From NCBI GenBank assembly GCA_041984235.1, contig JBHIYN010000004.1:62001-126000 (forward strand): DNA of 64,000 nt, given 5' to 3'. Below, piece after piece: positions 35,428 to 45,533 of this stretch. The first letter of the stretch is position 1, and each line of letters starts with the position of its first letter. The notes beneath the pieces were generated by a model. It did no database searches. It saw only the letters and a list, made by a program, of their open reading frames with translations, and had not been told where the DNA came from. Both the position numbers and the translations under genes were made by a program. The DNA is from JBHIYN01 sp041984235 (GTDB taxonomy: Bacteria > Pseudomonadota > Gammaproteobacteria > Ga0077536).

Positions 35428-36417
35428 CTATTGTGGCATGACCAGCGCGCGGGCAGCGGCAGCGATGCGCTCGGGCTGCGGCAGCGCGGCCTGCTCGAGG
35501 TGGGCGGCGTAGGGGATCGGCACCTCGGCCGAGCATACCCGGGCGATCGGCTGGTCGAGTTCGTAGAACACCTGCTCGAGCAGGCTCGCGCTGATCTCGG
35601 CGGCCAGCGATCCGCTCTTCCAGCCTTCGTCGACGATCACGCAGCGGTGGGTCTTCGCCACCGAGGCGCACAGGGTCGGCAGGTCCAGCGGGCGCAGCAC
35701 GCGCAGGTCGACGACCTCCGCCGCTATGCCTTCGGCGGCCAGCGTGTCGGCGGCGGCCAGCGTCTTCGGCAGGCTGCCGCCGTAGGTGACCAGGGTGACG
35801 TCGTCGCCGGCGCGGCGCACGCGGGCCTGCGTGATGTCGACCGCGCTGACCTGCGTGTCGAGCTCGCCCTCGACGTTGTAGAGCATGACGTGCTCGAAGA
35901 TCAGCACCGGGTTGGGATCGGCCAGCGCCGGCGCCAGCATGTAGCGTGCGTCCTCCACCGTCGCGGGTGCCAGCACGCGCAGGCCGGGCACGTGCGCGTA
36001 CCAGCCTTCGAGCGAGTGGGAGTGCTGCGCGGCGAGCTGGCGGCCGGCACCGGTCGCCATGCGGATCACCAATGGCACGGCGAACTGCCCCCCCGACATG
36101 TGCGGCAGCGTGGCCGCGCCGTTGACGATCTGGTCGAGCGCCAGCAGGCTGAAGTTGACCGTCATGATCTCGACGATGGGGCGCATGCCGGCGAGCGCGG
36201 CGCCGATGCCGGCACCGACGAAGGCGCTCTCGGACAGCGGTGTGTCGCGAATGCGATCCTCGCCGAGCTCGGCGGCGAGACCCTTGGTGACGGCATAGCA
36301 GCCGCCGTAGCGGCCGACGTCCTCGCCCATCAGGAACACCCGCGGATCGGCCAGCGCGGCCTCGCGGATGGCCTGCTTGCAGGCTTCGCGGTAGGTCAGC
36401 GTCTGTGGCTCGCTCAT
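35428..36417 (-). CDS. 2-oxo acid dehydrogenase E1 component, beta subunit
   Basis: A 329-residue transketolase-like beta subunit: VFLMGEDVGRYGGCY, DTPLSESAFVGAGIGAALAG, the HSHSLEGWYAHVPGLRVLAP segment and a C-terminal EVPIPYAAHLE. It binds the aminopyrimidine side of thiamine diphosphate together with the alpha subunit. The start overlaps the alpha stop (ATGA). The H-S-H-S segment follows the acetoin/pyruvate group; the true 2-oxo acid cannot be fixed from sequence. Confidence 0.93.
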   Translation of the reverse strand: MSEPQTLTYREACKQAIREAALADPRVFLMGEDVGRYGGCYAVTKGLAAELGEDRIRDTPLSESAFVGAGIGAALAGMRPIVEIMTVNFSLLALDQIVNGAATLPHMSGGQFAVPLVIRMATGAGRQLAAQHSHSLEGWYAHVPGLRVLAPATVEDARYMLAPALADPNPVLIFEHVMLYNVEGELDTQVSAVDITQARVRRAGDDVTLVTYGGSLPKTLAAADTLAAEGIAAEVVDLRVLRPLDLPTLCASVAKTHRCVIVDEGWKSGSLAAEISASLLEQVFYELDQPIARVCSAEVPIPYAAHLEQAALPQPERIAAAARALVMPQ

Positions 36418-37399
36418 TCCGGCACGCTCTCCATGGTCACGAAGCGGGTCAGCTCGGTGACCGGCTCCGGCGTGCCCGCCTCGGCAAAGGCGACGGCGGC
36501 GTCGACCTCGGCGTCGACCTCGGCCTCCAGCCGCGCGAGCTCCTCCTCGTAGACCAGGTGGCTGTCTTCCAGCCAGGCGCGGAAGCGTACGATCGGGCCC
36601 TTGCGCTTCCACTCCTCGATCTCGTCCTTGTCGCGGTAGAGCTGTGCGTCGAACATCGAGTGGGCGCGAAAGCGATAGCCGCGGCACTCGAGGAAGTACG
36701 GCCCCTGGCCGGAACGGACCGCCGCCACCGCGCGCCGCGCCGCGACCTCGACCGCGATCACGTCCATGCCGTCCACCGCCTCGGACGGCATGCCGTAGCT
36801 GGCCGCCCGCGCCGCGATGTCGACGTTCGATTCCGCGCGCTCCAGCGCCATGCCCATCGAGTAGTAATTGTTCTCGCACACGAACAGCACCGGCAGCTTC
36901 CACAACGCGGCGAGGTTGAGGCTCTCGTGGAACTCGCCCTCGTCGACCGCACCCTCGCCGAAGAAACACACCGAGACGGCATCGCGGCCGGCCATGTGAT
37001 CGCCGAGCGCGGTGCCGACGGCGAGCGGCAGGCCGCCACCGACGATGGCATTGCCGCCGAGGAAGCGGCGCTCGCGGTCGAACAGGTGCATGGAGCCGCC
37101 GCGGCCGCGGCACAGGCCCTCCTGCATGCCGTAGAGCTCGGCCATGATGCGATCCATGGGCACGCCGCGCGCCAGCGCCTGGCCGTGCTCGCGGTAGGTG
37201 GCGATGACCGCGTCGCCGTCTTCAAGCGCCTGCATGATGCCGACCGCGATCGCCTCCTCGCCGTCGTAGAGATGCAGGAAGCCGCGGATCTTCTCGCGCT
37301 GGTAGAGCTCGGCGCACTTGCGCTCGAACACGCGGATGCGCAGCAGCTCGCGCATGAGGTGCAGCAGGTGATCGTGGTCCAGGTGCAGCTTGCCGCCAG

Positions 37400-37403
<4 letters not shown>
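36414..37403 (-). CDS. 2-oxo acid dehydrogenase E1 component, alpha subunit
   Basis: A 329-residue TPP-dependent E1 alpha: REHGQALARGVPMDRIMAEL, GRGGSMHLFD, GGNAIVGGGLPLAVG and the thiamine diphosphate motif FGEGAVDEGEFHESLN ending in CENN. It decarboxylates the 2-oxo acid and reductively acylates lipoate on E2. This type resembles AcoA/PdhA heterotetrameric enzymes. The start overlaps the acyl-CoA synthetase stop (ATGA). No E3 (dihydrolipoamide dehydrogenase) is in the operon, so the general cellular E3 is presumably shared. Confidence 0.93.
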
Positions 37404-39196
<1,793 letters not shown>

Positions 39197-39313
39197 GCTG
39201 CTCCCCCGCGTAGTGGCCGATGGCACCACGCGCGCGGCGATGCCGCCATCGATTGAAGCGCGGCCCTGCGCCGGCGGCCTTGATCCAGGTCAGCGCGATG
39301 CCGGGCGCGGCGT

Positions 39314-40423
39314 TCACGCAGCGGGGTCGAAGGTGCCGCGTGCAGCGTCCAGGCCGAGCGCGTTGGCGACCGCGGCGCAGGTGACGCGGCCGGCCTGGAC
39401 GTTGACGCCGCGCGCGAAGCCGGGGTCGTCACGTAGCGCGGTGAGTCCGCCGGCGGCGAGCCGCCGCACGTAGGGCAGGGTGGCCGCGGTCAGCGCGATG
39501 GTCGAGGTGCGCGGATAGGCGCCGGGCATGTTGGTGACACAGTAGTGGGTGACCCCGGACTCGACGTAGACCGGGTCCGAGTGCGAGGTCGGGCGCGCAC
39601 TCTCGACGCAGCCGCCCTGGTCGATGCTGACGTCGACGATGACGCTGCCGGCGGGCATGCCGGCAACCATGTCGCGCGTGACCAGGTGCGGCGCGCGCGC
39701 GCCGCGCAACAGCACCGCACCGACCAGCAGGTCGGTGTTGTTAAGCTCCGCGGCGAGCACATCGGGCGTGGACAGCACGTAGCGCAGGTCCGGGGACAGC
39801 TCGGCGCGCAGCCGCGTCGCGCGCTCGACATGCCGCCCGGCCAGGGTGACGCTGGCCCCGAGCCCCAGCGCGGCGGCGGCCGCATGCCGCCCGACCACGC
39901 CGTCACCCACCACCAGCACCTTGCCGTAGCGCTCGCCGAGCACGCGGCCGAGCAGCATGCCCCGGCCGCCGGCGAACTTCGCCAGGTAGTGGCTGCCGAC
40001 CGGCACTGCCATGGTGCCGGCAACCGCGCTCATGGGGGCGAGCAGGGGCAGGCGGCCAGCGGCGTCCTCGACCGTCTCGTAAGCGATCGCGGTGGTGTGA
40101 CTGTCGAGCAGGGCCTGCGTGAGGGCCGGCGCGACACCGGCCAGGTGGAGGTAGGTGAACACCGTCTGGCCGCGCAGGAAGCTGTATTCCTGTTCCAGCG
40201 GCTCCTTGATCTTGACCACCAGTTCGGCACCCCAGGCATCCGCGCGGCTGCCTATCGTGGCGCCGGCGGCGGCATAGTCGGTATCCGCAAAGCCGGAGCC
40301 GGCACCGGCATCATGCTCGATGGTCACGGTGTGGCCATCGTCCCCGAGCGCGGCGGCGCCGACCGGGGTCAGCGCAACCCGGTTCTCGCGATCCTTGATC
40401 TCCCTGGGAATTCCGACGTGCAT
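39314..40423 (-). CDS. ald: Alanine dehydrogenase
   Basis: A 369-residue NAD-dependent alanine dehydrogenase: MHVGIPREIKDRENRVALTP at the start (pyruvate-binding Arg), KIKEP, YLHLA, GDGVVGRHAAAAALGLGA (Rossmann) and DVSIDQGGCVE, SDPVYVESGVTHYCVTNMPGAYPRTST. It interconverts L-alanine and pyruvate plus ammonia, which could feed the 2-oxo acid dehydrogenase downstream. The gene is 117 nt upstream of the acyl-CoA synthetase gene on the same strand; it may be co-transcribed. A 25-bp palindrome lies 14 nt upstream of its start. Confidence 0.95.
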   Translation of the reverse strand: MHVGIPREIKDRENRVALTPVGAAALGDDGHTVTIEHDAGAGSGFADTDYAAAGATIGSRADAWGAELVVKIKEPLEQEYSFLRGQTVFTYLHLAGVAPALTQALLDSHTTAIAYETVEDAAGRLPLLAPMSAVAGTMAVPVGSHYLAKFAGGRGMLLGRVLGERYGKVLVVGDGVVGRHAAAAALGLGASVTLAGRHVERATRLRAELSPDLRYVLSTPDVLAAELNNTDLLVGAVLLRGARAPHLVTRDMVAGMPAGSVIVDVSIDQGGCVESARPTSHSDPVYVESGVTHYCVTNMPGAYPRTSTIALTAATLPYVRRLAAGGLTALRDDPGFARGVNVQAGRVTCAAVANALGLDAARGTFDPAA

Positions 40424-40436
40424 CGTAGGGCTCCGT

Positions 40437-40461
40437 GACACAGTGTCGTCGACACTGTGTC
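40437..40461. promoter_or_regulatory. 25-bp palindrome upstream of ald, operator candidate
   Basis: Perfect inverted repeat GACACAGTGTCG-T-CGACACTGTGTC. Each half is itself an 11-bp palindrome (GACACAGTGTC and GACACTGTGTC). It starts 14 nt upstream of the ald start codon, where a repressor would block transcription or ribosome loading. As RNA it would also fold into a strong hairpin. The regulator is unknown. Confidence 0.6.
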
Positions 40462-40867
40462 CGATCGCGGTGCGCGCAGGGTGATCGGGGTCAACTCGTG
40501 GACCGCGCGCGCCGAGTGCGCGATGCCGAACCAGGGGCCGTCAGGCGCGCCATGACAGGAAGCGGGGCCGGCTGCGCCGTGGCGAACTCGTCACGGGGCG
40601 CCGCCGGCGCGGCCCCGGAACCGGGAGGGGCGCGAGCCGCCGCCGGCGCTCGGGTCCGGGCGCCAAGTCACCGGCGGTCCTGTACAGGGCCGGGCTTTGC
40701 GCCTATCGTGGGGTCCTACGGCTGGCCCGCGCTGCCGTTTCCTGCCCGGGGCGCCCCGCCCGGCGACCGATATTCACGCTGTTCCCCAGACGCAAGACCC
40801 CGCTCGCTGGCCTCAGGCCCTCGCACCGGTGCCCCATCGTCTCCGTGTCCGGCGACGAGGAGCCACC
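40462..40867. other. Intergenic region between ald and hcp
   Basis: 406 nt with no supported gene. Open frames cross it but their products are Arg/Pro/Gly-rich without family resemblance. The last 15 nt contain GGAG upstream of the hcp ATG. I see no clear -35/-10 pair. Confidence 0.35.
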
Positions 40868-41359
40868 ATGGCCGTACAGATGTTCATGAAGGTCGACGGC
40901 GTGATCGGCGGCTCGACCAATTTCCACTATCGCGGCTGGGCCGACGTCATGTCCTGGAACTGGGCGGTCAATCGCGGTATCGCGGACGGCAAGGCCGTGA
41001 CCCGGCTCAACGAGATAACCGTGGTCAAGGCTGCGGGTATCGAAAGCCCGGCCCTGATGAAGCTGTGTGCAACCGGCACGCGCGCGGCGACGGCGGAGAT
41101 CGCGGTAGTGCCCGTGGTCGGTAAGCGCGAAGCGCAGCAGAAGTACATTGCGATCGTGATGGAGAACGTTCTCATCCAGTCGGTCGCCACGGGTGGCAGC
41201 ACGGAGGAAGCCTTCATTCGCGAGAAGCTTGGCGTGCGCTTTGGCGCCATCCGTTACGAGTTCTATTCGCCCGAGAAGGTCAGCGCGGAGGGTGCCGCTT
41301 CGGGCGCTGACTGCACGTCTTTCGGTTGGAACGTAGCCGCCCGCGCGCCCGCCCCATAA
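40868..41359 (+). CDS. hcp: Hcp family type VI secretion tube protein (orphan)
   Basis: A 163-residue protein of the Hcp1 family: MFMKVDGVIGGSTNFHYRGW, DVMSWNW, ITVVKAAGIESPALMKL and a C-terminal VRFGAIRYEFYSPE. Hcp forms hexameric rings that stack into the type VI secretion tube; it is also secreted and can carry effectors. No other type VI genes are in the window. The next gene starts 19 nt downstream with a strong ribosome binding site, so the pair is probably an operon, the typical layout for an orphan hcp with a cargo effector or accessory protein. Confidence 0.85.
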   Translation: MAVQMFMKVDGVIGGSTNFHYRGWADVMSWNWAVNRGIADGKAVTRLNEITVVKAAGIESPALMKLCATGTRAATAEIAVVPVVGKREAQQKYIAIVMENVLIQSVATGGSTEEAFIREKLGVRFGAIRYEFYSPEKVSAEGAASGADCTSFGWNVAARAPAP

Positions 41360-41378
41360 CGATAAAGGAGCCTCAGAC

Positions 41379-41936
41379 ATGAACGAAAGATCGCGTGAAG
41401 ACTATCGCGGCACATCCCTCATAGCCCGTACCTACCGCAAGACCGTGCGCGGCAAGGCGTGGCTGAACGGCCGCGAGATTGCCTCCATCGAGGGCGTGTC
41501 CGAGCCCGATGTGCTGGCGAGCCTGCGTGCCCTGGTCGATGCCGCCATCGTCGTCGAAGACGATGCGAGCGAGGTGCCCTATCCCGACCCGGAGACTTAT
41601 ACCCGGGCGCTGCAAGCGAGCGTGGAGCGTCTCAGCGAGACCCAGCGCGCGATGCTGCGCACGCACTACCGGGCCGCACGGCGCACGGTGACGGCGACCG
41701 AGCTCGCCGCGGCTGCCGGTTACCGAACCTGGACCACCGCCCACCAGCAGTACGCGCGCATCGGCCGAACCCTCGGTCAGGCAATGCTGTTCGAGCCGCG
41801 CTCGCGCAGCGGCGGGGTACCGGCCTGGGTCCTGGTGCTGGCCGATAGCGCGGACGCGGACAAGCCCGATTCCCGCCGCCGCTGGCGTATGCGCGACCAG
41901 CTCGCCGACGCGCTCAAGGCCGCCGGCATCGTGTGA
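41379..41936 (+). CDS. Uncharacterised protein encoded next to hcp
   Basis: A 185-residue soluble protein that I do not recognise. The N-terminus is basic (REDYRGTSLIARTYRKTVRG). The middle is acidic and helical. A segment VTATELAAAAGYRTWTTAHQQY looks like a helix-turn-helix and resembles a small module seen beside some McrA/HNH-type nuclease domains, but no catalytic nuclease motif is present. AAAGGAG precedes the ATG. Position right behind an orphan hcp suggests an effector, adaptor or immunity protein; this is inference from context only. Confidence 0.65.
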   Translation: MNERSREDYRGTSLIARTYRKTVRGKAWLNGREIASIEGVSEPDVLASLRALVDAAIVVEDDASEVPYPDPETYTRALQASVERLSETQRAMLRTHYRAARRTVTATELAAAAGYRTWTTAHQQYARIGRTLGQAMLFEPRSRSGGVPAWVLVLADSADADKPDSRRRWRMRDQLADALKAAGIV

Positions 41937-41958
41937 GGGGCCGCGTCCGGCGTAGCGC

Positions 41959-43692
41959 TCAGGCCGCCGCGCGCGGCCGCGCCCGCCCGCCACGGCCGCG
42001 GCCGTGGCGCAGCAGCTCGCCCGGGTAGACCTCGGTCTGGCGATCGTTCTCGATGGTCACCTGACCGTTGATCATCACGTAGCGGTAGCCGCGCGCCTTC
42101 TGGATGCGGCGCCACTCGCCGCCCGGCAGGTCGTGTGCGATCTCGGGCGGCAGGATCTCCAGGTTCTCATAGTCGTAGACGATGATGTCGGCCGGCGCGC
42201 CGACCTTGATCTGGCCGCGCTCGGGACAGCCGGCGAGCTGCGCCGGCAGTGCGGACAGCCGCCAGTGGGCATCCTCCAGGCTCAGCCAGCCGTGCTCGCG
42301 CACGATCTTGGTCAGGGTCTCGCTGGGGTAGCGCCCGGCGGTGAGGAACTTGGTGTGGGCGCCGCCGTCGGAGACGCCGAACAGCACGTAGGGGTTGTCG
42401 ACGATCTCCTTGAGCAGATCCTCGCGCGTGTTGGTCGGCACCGAGAAGAACTCGGTCTCGAGGTTGTCGGCGACGACGATGTCGAGCATGGCGTCGACCA
42501 TGTGCTTGCCGGTCTTCTCGGCGACCAGGCCGACCGTGTGGTCCAGCCACTGCTGGGTCTCGGGTGTCTTCGGCCCGGTGACGACGATGTTCTCGAACGG
42601 ACCGAGCACGAAGGCCGGGATCTGCGCGCGCAGCCCGGGCCGACGCTCCGGATCGGCGAGCTTGGCAAGCCGCTCCTCGCGCGTGCCGACGGTGGCCTCG
42701 CGCCATGCCGGGCACTCGTCGAACAGGTTCCAGTCCTCGAAGGTGAACGAGTAGCCGGCATCGGTGGTCATGCCCTGGCCGTACACGCGGATGCCTTTCT
42801 CGCGGCAGCGCTCGAGCCAGGCGATGACCTTGCGATGCACCTGGGGCAGCGCGTCCTGCGCCTGGACGACGTTGAAGATCATCGGCCGCCCGCTGATCTC
42901 GGCGAGCTCGGCGAGATGCGCCTGGTCCTCCTTGGGCTTGCCGGAGACCATGGTGCACTGCATGTGGCCCGCGTTGCGCCGCCGCAGCACCTTGGCGAAC
43001 TCGATCGCGGTCTCGTTGTGCATGACGTCGGTGACCATGGGCGTGCCGTCGTAGTCGAGCTGCGTGCCGCCCGGGCCTGACGGCGGCAGGCGCTGCATCG
43101 ACCAGCCGCAGCCGCCGGCATCCAGCGATTCGTCGAGGATGCGGCACATCTCGGCATGTTCGGCGTCGGTCGGCATGCGCCCGGCCTTGGCATCCTCGAA
43201 GCCCATCACGGCGATCATGAGCGGGCTGATCGGCACGTAGGGCACCACGTTCATCGCCTTCGGCGCACGATCGACCGAGTCGAGGAATTCGGGGAAGGTC
43301 TCCCAGTCCCACGGCATGCCGGCCTTCATCGAGGCCATCGGGATGGCCTCGACCCGGGTCATGGACAGCATCGCGCGCTCGCGCATCTCCGGCGCGACCG
43401 GCGCGAAGCCGAAGCCGCAGTTGCCGATGACGACGGTGGTCACGCCGTGCCAGCCGGACAGCGAGCAGTAGGGGTCCCAGAAGAGCTGGGCGTCGTAATG
43501 GGTGTGCAGGTCGACGAAGCCGGGCGCGACGTGCAGGCCGGCGGCGTCGAGCACCTGCGCGGCACGGCTCTCGTCGATGTAGCCGATCTCCGCGACTACG
43601 CCGTCCTTGATCGCGATGTCGCCGCGGTAGCGCGGCGTGCGCGTGCCGTCGAACACCATGCCGCCCTTGATCAGGGTATCGAACTCAGCCAT
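41959..43692 (-). CDS. Amidohydrolase, N-acyl-D-amino-acid deacylase-like
   Basis: A 577-residue metal-dependent amidohydrolase (amidohydrolase 3 / D-aminoacylase group). The composite beta domain and metal site begin at VAPGFVDLHTHYDAQLFWDP (HxH). Other landmarks are TTVVIGNCGFGFAPV, FGVSDGGAHTKFL (the DGGAHT metal/substrate loop) and the C-terminal GAPADIIVYDYENL return to the beta domain. It would hydrolyse N-acyl amino acids, or a related amide or ester. The ATG at 43692 has GAGGGGAG just upstream. No close operon partner. Confidence 0.88.
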   Translation of the reverse strand: MAEFDTLIKGGMVFDGTRTPRYRGDIAIKDGVVAEIGYIDESRAAQVLDAAGLHVAPGFVDLHTHYDAQLFWDPYCSLSGWHGVTTVVIGNCGFGFAPVAPEMRERAMLSMTRVEAIPMASMKAGMPWDWETFPEFLDSVDRAPKAMNVVPYVPISPLMIAVMGFEDAKAGRMPTDAEHAEMCRILDESLDAGGCGWSMQRLPPSGPGGTQLDYDGTPMVTDVMHNETAIEFAKVLRRRNAGHMQCTMVSGKPKEDQAHLAELAEISGRPMIFNVVQAQDALPQVHRKVIAWLERCREKGIRVYGQGMTTDAGYSFTFEDWNLFDECPAWREATVGTREERLAKLADPERRPGLRAQIPAFVLGPFENIVVTGPKTPETQQWLDHTVGLVAEKTGKHMVDAMLDIVVADNLETEFFSVPTNTREDLLKEIVDNPYVLFGVSDGGAHTKFLTAGRYPSETLTKIVREHGWLSLEDAHWRLSALPAQLAGCPERGQIKVGAPADIIVYDYENLEILPPEIAHDLPGGEWRRIQKARGYRYVMINGQVTIENDRQTEVYPGELLRHGRGRGGRARPRAAA

Positions 43693-43768
43693 GTGTCTCC
43701 CCTCGTTACTGTTCGGTAGCTTAGTGATACTGGCTGGTATTGTCCTCCGAACGACGGTCAATGACCAG

Positions 43769-43793
43769 CCCCCCGCCGGTGCGCGGCGGGGGG
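43769..43793 (-). terminator. Hairpin after second PEP-CTERM gene
   Basis: CCCCCCGCC (43769-43777) pairs with GGCGGGGGG (43785-43793), loop of 7 nt. It lies 15 nt past the PEP-CTERM stop and before the divergently oriented control region of the amidohydrolase gene. No U tract. Confidence 0.45.
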
Positions 43794-43807
43794 CCGGGAA
43801 CGCCGCC

Positions 43808-44428
43808 TCAGCGGCGGCGCAGCCGCACCAGGCCGAGACCGGCGAGGCCGAGCAGCAGGCTGGACGGCTCCGGCACGAAGGCCATGACCTCGGCGATGCG
43901 CTGGCCGTTACCGTTCTGCGGCGTGAAGGCGTAGCGCACGTTGGTCACGCCCTGCCAGACGCCGCTCACGCTGACGTAGGTGAACGAGCCCAGCGAGGCC
44001 GGCGCGTAGCTGCCGGAGGAGACCAGGCCGACCGAGGTGAACGAGCTGCCGCCGTTGGTGCTGACGAAGAACTCGACGGCAGTCGTGTTCTTGAACGGAT
44101 CCGAGCCGCCGCCCGGCGGATCGACGTAGGCGGACAGCTCCGTGAGGGTGCTGGTGGTGGCCAGGTCGAGCTGTACGCCGAGCAGGGCGCCGCTGACGTT
44201 CAGCATGTTGTTCGCGATGTCCCCGGTGTACTCGGTGTCGTTGCCGGACAGGGTCGAGGTGACCACGCCGGTATAGAGACTGATCACCCCTTCGTCGGCC
44301 ACGTTGCGCGGATCGAGCGCGACCGGGATTGGCACCGCCGCGACCGAGGTGCTGTAGAGGGCGGCGAGGAGCAGCGCGCCTAGGGCGAGGCCCTGGCGGG
44401 TGCGGCGGGAATCGGAGGGTGCTTGCAT
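43808..44428 (-). CDS. PEP-CTERM sorting-signal protein
   Basis: A 206-residue exported protein. The signal peptide (RQGLALGALLLAALYSTSVAA) is cut near residue 32. The mature part is Thr/Ser/Gly-rich and beta-like, with no enzyme motif, and may be a structural or surface domain. The C-terminus VPEPSSLLLGLAGLGLVRL plus three arginines is the exosortase recognition signal. The start is chosen by the signal peptide and a GGAGA 9 nt upstream. No exosortase in the window. A sigma-54-like element lies about 64 nt before the start. Confidence 0.87.
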   Translation of the reverse strand: MQAPSDSRRTRQGLALGALLLAALYSTSVAAVPIPVALDPRNVADEGVISLYTGVVTSTLSGNDTEYTGDIANNMLNVSGALLGVQLDLATTSTLTELSAYVDPPGGGSDPFKNTTAVEFFVSTNGGSSFTSVGLVSSGSYAPASLGSFTYVSVSGVWQGVTNVRYAFTPQNGNGQRIAEVMAFVPEPSSLLLGLAGLGLVRLRRR

Positions 44429-44491
44429 TGGGGTATCTCCATGAAATCGGCAGACCTGGCACACGCGGGTTCGCGGCGCGATCAGGGATTC

Positions 44492-44509
44492 AAGCGAAAT
44501 CCGGGCCAA
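44492..44509 (-). promoter_or_regulatory. Sigma-54-like -24/-12 element upstream of second PEP-CTERM gene
   Basis: Read on the minus strand TTGGCCCGGATTTCGCTT has GG-N10-GC spacing. It would start transcription near 44482, leaving a 5' leader of about 54 nt. It matches the pattern upstream of the other PEP-CTERM gene and the known use of sigma-54 for PEP-CTERM genes. Confidence 0.55.
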
Positions 44510-44742
44510 GCCTTCCAGCGTGGCTGTTTCTACAGAAAATTCAGTAGCCTGTGATCGAATTGCAGACCTCGTTGCGGGCCGGCAGGGACCGCGCGTGTTA
44601 AGGGACCTTGACAGCCGACGCTGCCCCGGGCGCGCCGGGCGCGCCGGTGATGGGCCATCTGAGCTGTAGAATCAGTAGCTTGCGAGCGCTTTCCGCGCGG
44701 GCGGCGGTGTAAAAGTCATGGACAGGGCACGCCGCGGCGCAC
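44510..44742. other. Intergenic region between PEP-CTERM and tetR genes
   Basis: 233 nt with no supported gene; together with the leader at 44429-44509 the gene-free stretch is 314 nt. It includes a direct repeat GGGCGCGCC twice (near 44628-44646). Nothing else is clear. Confidence 0.3.
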
Positions 44743-45372
44743 TCAGGTCGGGCTGCCGGCACCGCCCTGCGCGGCGCGTCCCGCCGCGACGTGACCGCCG
44801 ACGATGCGCAACGCATGGTCCGCGAAGTAGCCGGCGATCTCGTCGACCGCGAACTCGCCGTCGGCGCGGTACCAGCGCGGGATCCACTGGGCGATGCCGA
44901 TCAGGGCGTAGGCGGCCAGGCGCGGGTTGTCGACGGCGAACTCGCCGCTCGCGATGCCGCTCTCGATGAGCTCGGTCAGGCGCCGGTTCAGCACCTTCTG
45001 CAGGTTGCGCGTCTCGGCCTGGGTTTCGGGCAGGAAGTGATGGTGCTCCTGCCAGAAGATGATCGCGATCATCTGGAACTCGATGTTCTCGCGCACCCAG
45101 GCGTCGACGAAGCGGTGCAACCGCCGCGCCGCCGTCGTCTCCGCCCGGTAGCTGTCCTCCAGCAGGTCCAGCACGCGCTTGAACTCGCGCTCCACGACCG
45201 CCGCCAGGATCTCGTGCTTGCCGCGGAAGAACTGGTAGATGAACGGCTTGTTGACCTCGAGCTGCTCGGCAATGGCATCGAGCGTGGTGCCGACGAAGCC
45301 GCGCTCGTAAAACAGCTCGCTCGCCACCTGCACGATGCGCGCGCGCTTGTACTGGTTGAGTTCTTCTTTCAT
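44743..45372 (-). CDS. TetR family transcriptional regulator
   Basis: A 209-residue TetR repressor. The N-terminal HTH runs from RARIVQVASELFYERGF through TTLDAIAEQLEVNKPFIYQFFRGK. The ligand-binding domain (about 65-200) includes VRENIEFQMIAIIFWQEHHH, like regulators of lipid, CoA-ester or aromatic catabolism. It is divergent from the first molybdopterin oxidoreductase gene across a short, very AT-rich region, so it probably regulates that gene, itself or the cluster. Confidence 0.92.
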   Translation of the reverse strand: MKEELNQYKRARIVQVASELFYERGFVGTTLDAIAEQLEVNKPFIYQFFRGKHEILAAVVEREFKRVLDLLEDSYRAETTAARRLHRFVDAWVRENIEFQMIAIIFWQEHHHFLPETQAETRNLQKVLNRRLTELIESGIASGEFAVDNPRLAAYALIGIAQWIPRWYRADGEFAVDEIAGYFADHALRIVGGHVAAGRAAQGGAGSPT

Positions 45373-45458
45373 CGCATGCTGGCCGCCGCTGCGCAGTATA
45401 GGGCCGAACCCTCGCCGCTGCTGCCGCGGCAGGCGGCTTGCGCAAAAACATCACTTGG

Positions 45459-45478
45459 TTAATATTTTACTCTATTAA
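45459..45478. promoter_or_regulatory. Inverted repeat TTAATA-N8-TATTAA, TetR operator candidate
   Basis: A perfect 6-bp dyad in an AT-rich island (about 45448-45487) between the divergent tetR and molybdopterin oxidoreductase genes. Spacing suits a dimeric TetR-type regulator and the AT content suits overlapping promoters. Confidence 0.45.
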
Positions 45479-45533
45479 TTATTTTCCGATGGCTGTCCGG
45501 TGGGCCGCCGTCATCGACCAGGGGGCCGACCCG

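Noticed and set aside
40435..41124. A 229-residue frame in the ald/hcp intergenic region
   Set aside because: Arg/Gly/Pro-rich and it overlaps the hcp start in another frame; no ribosome binding site tied to it.
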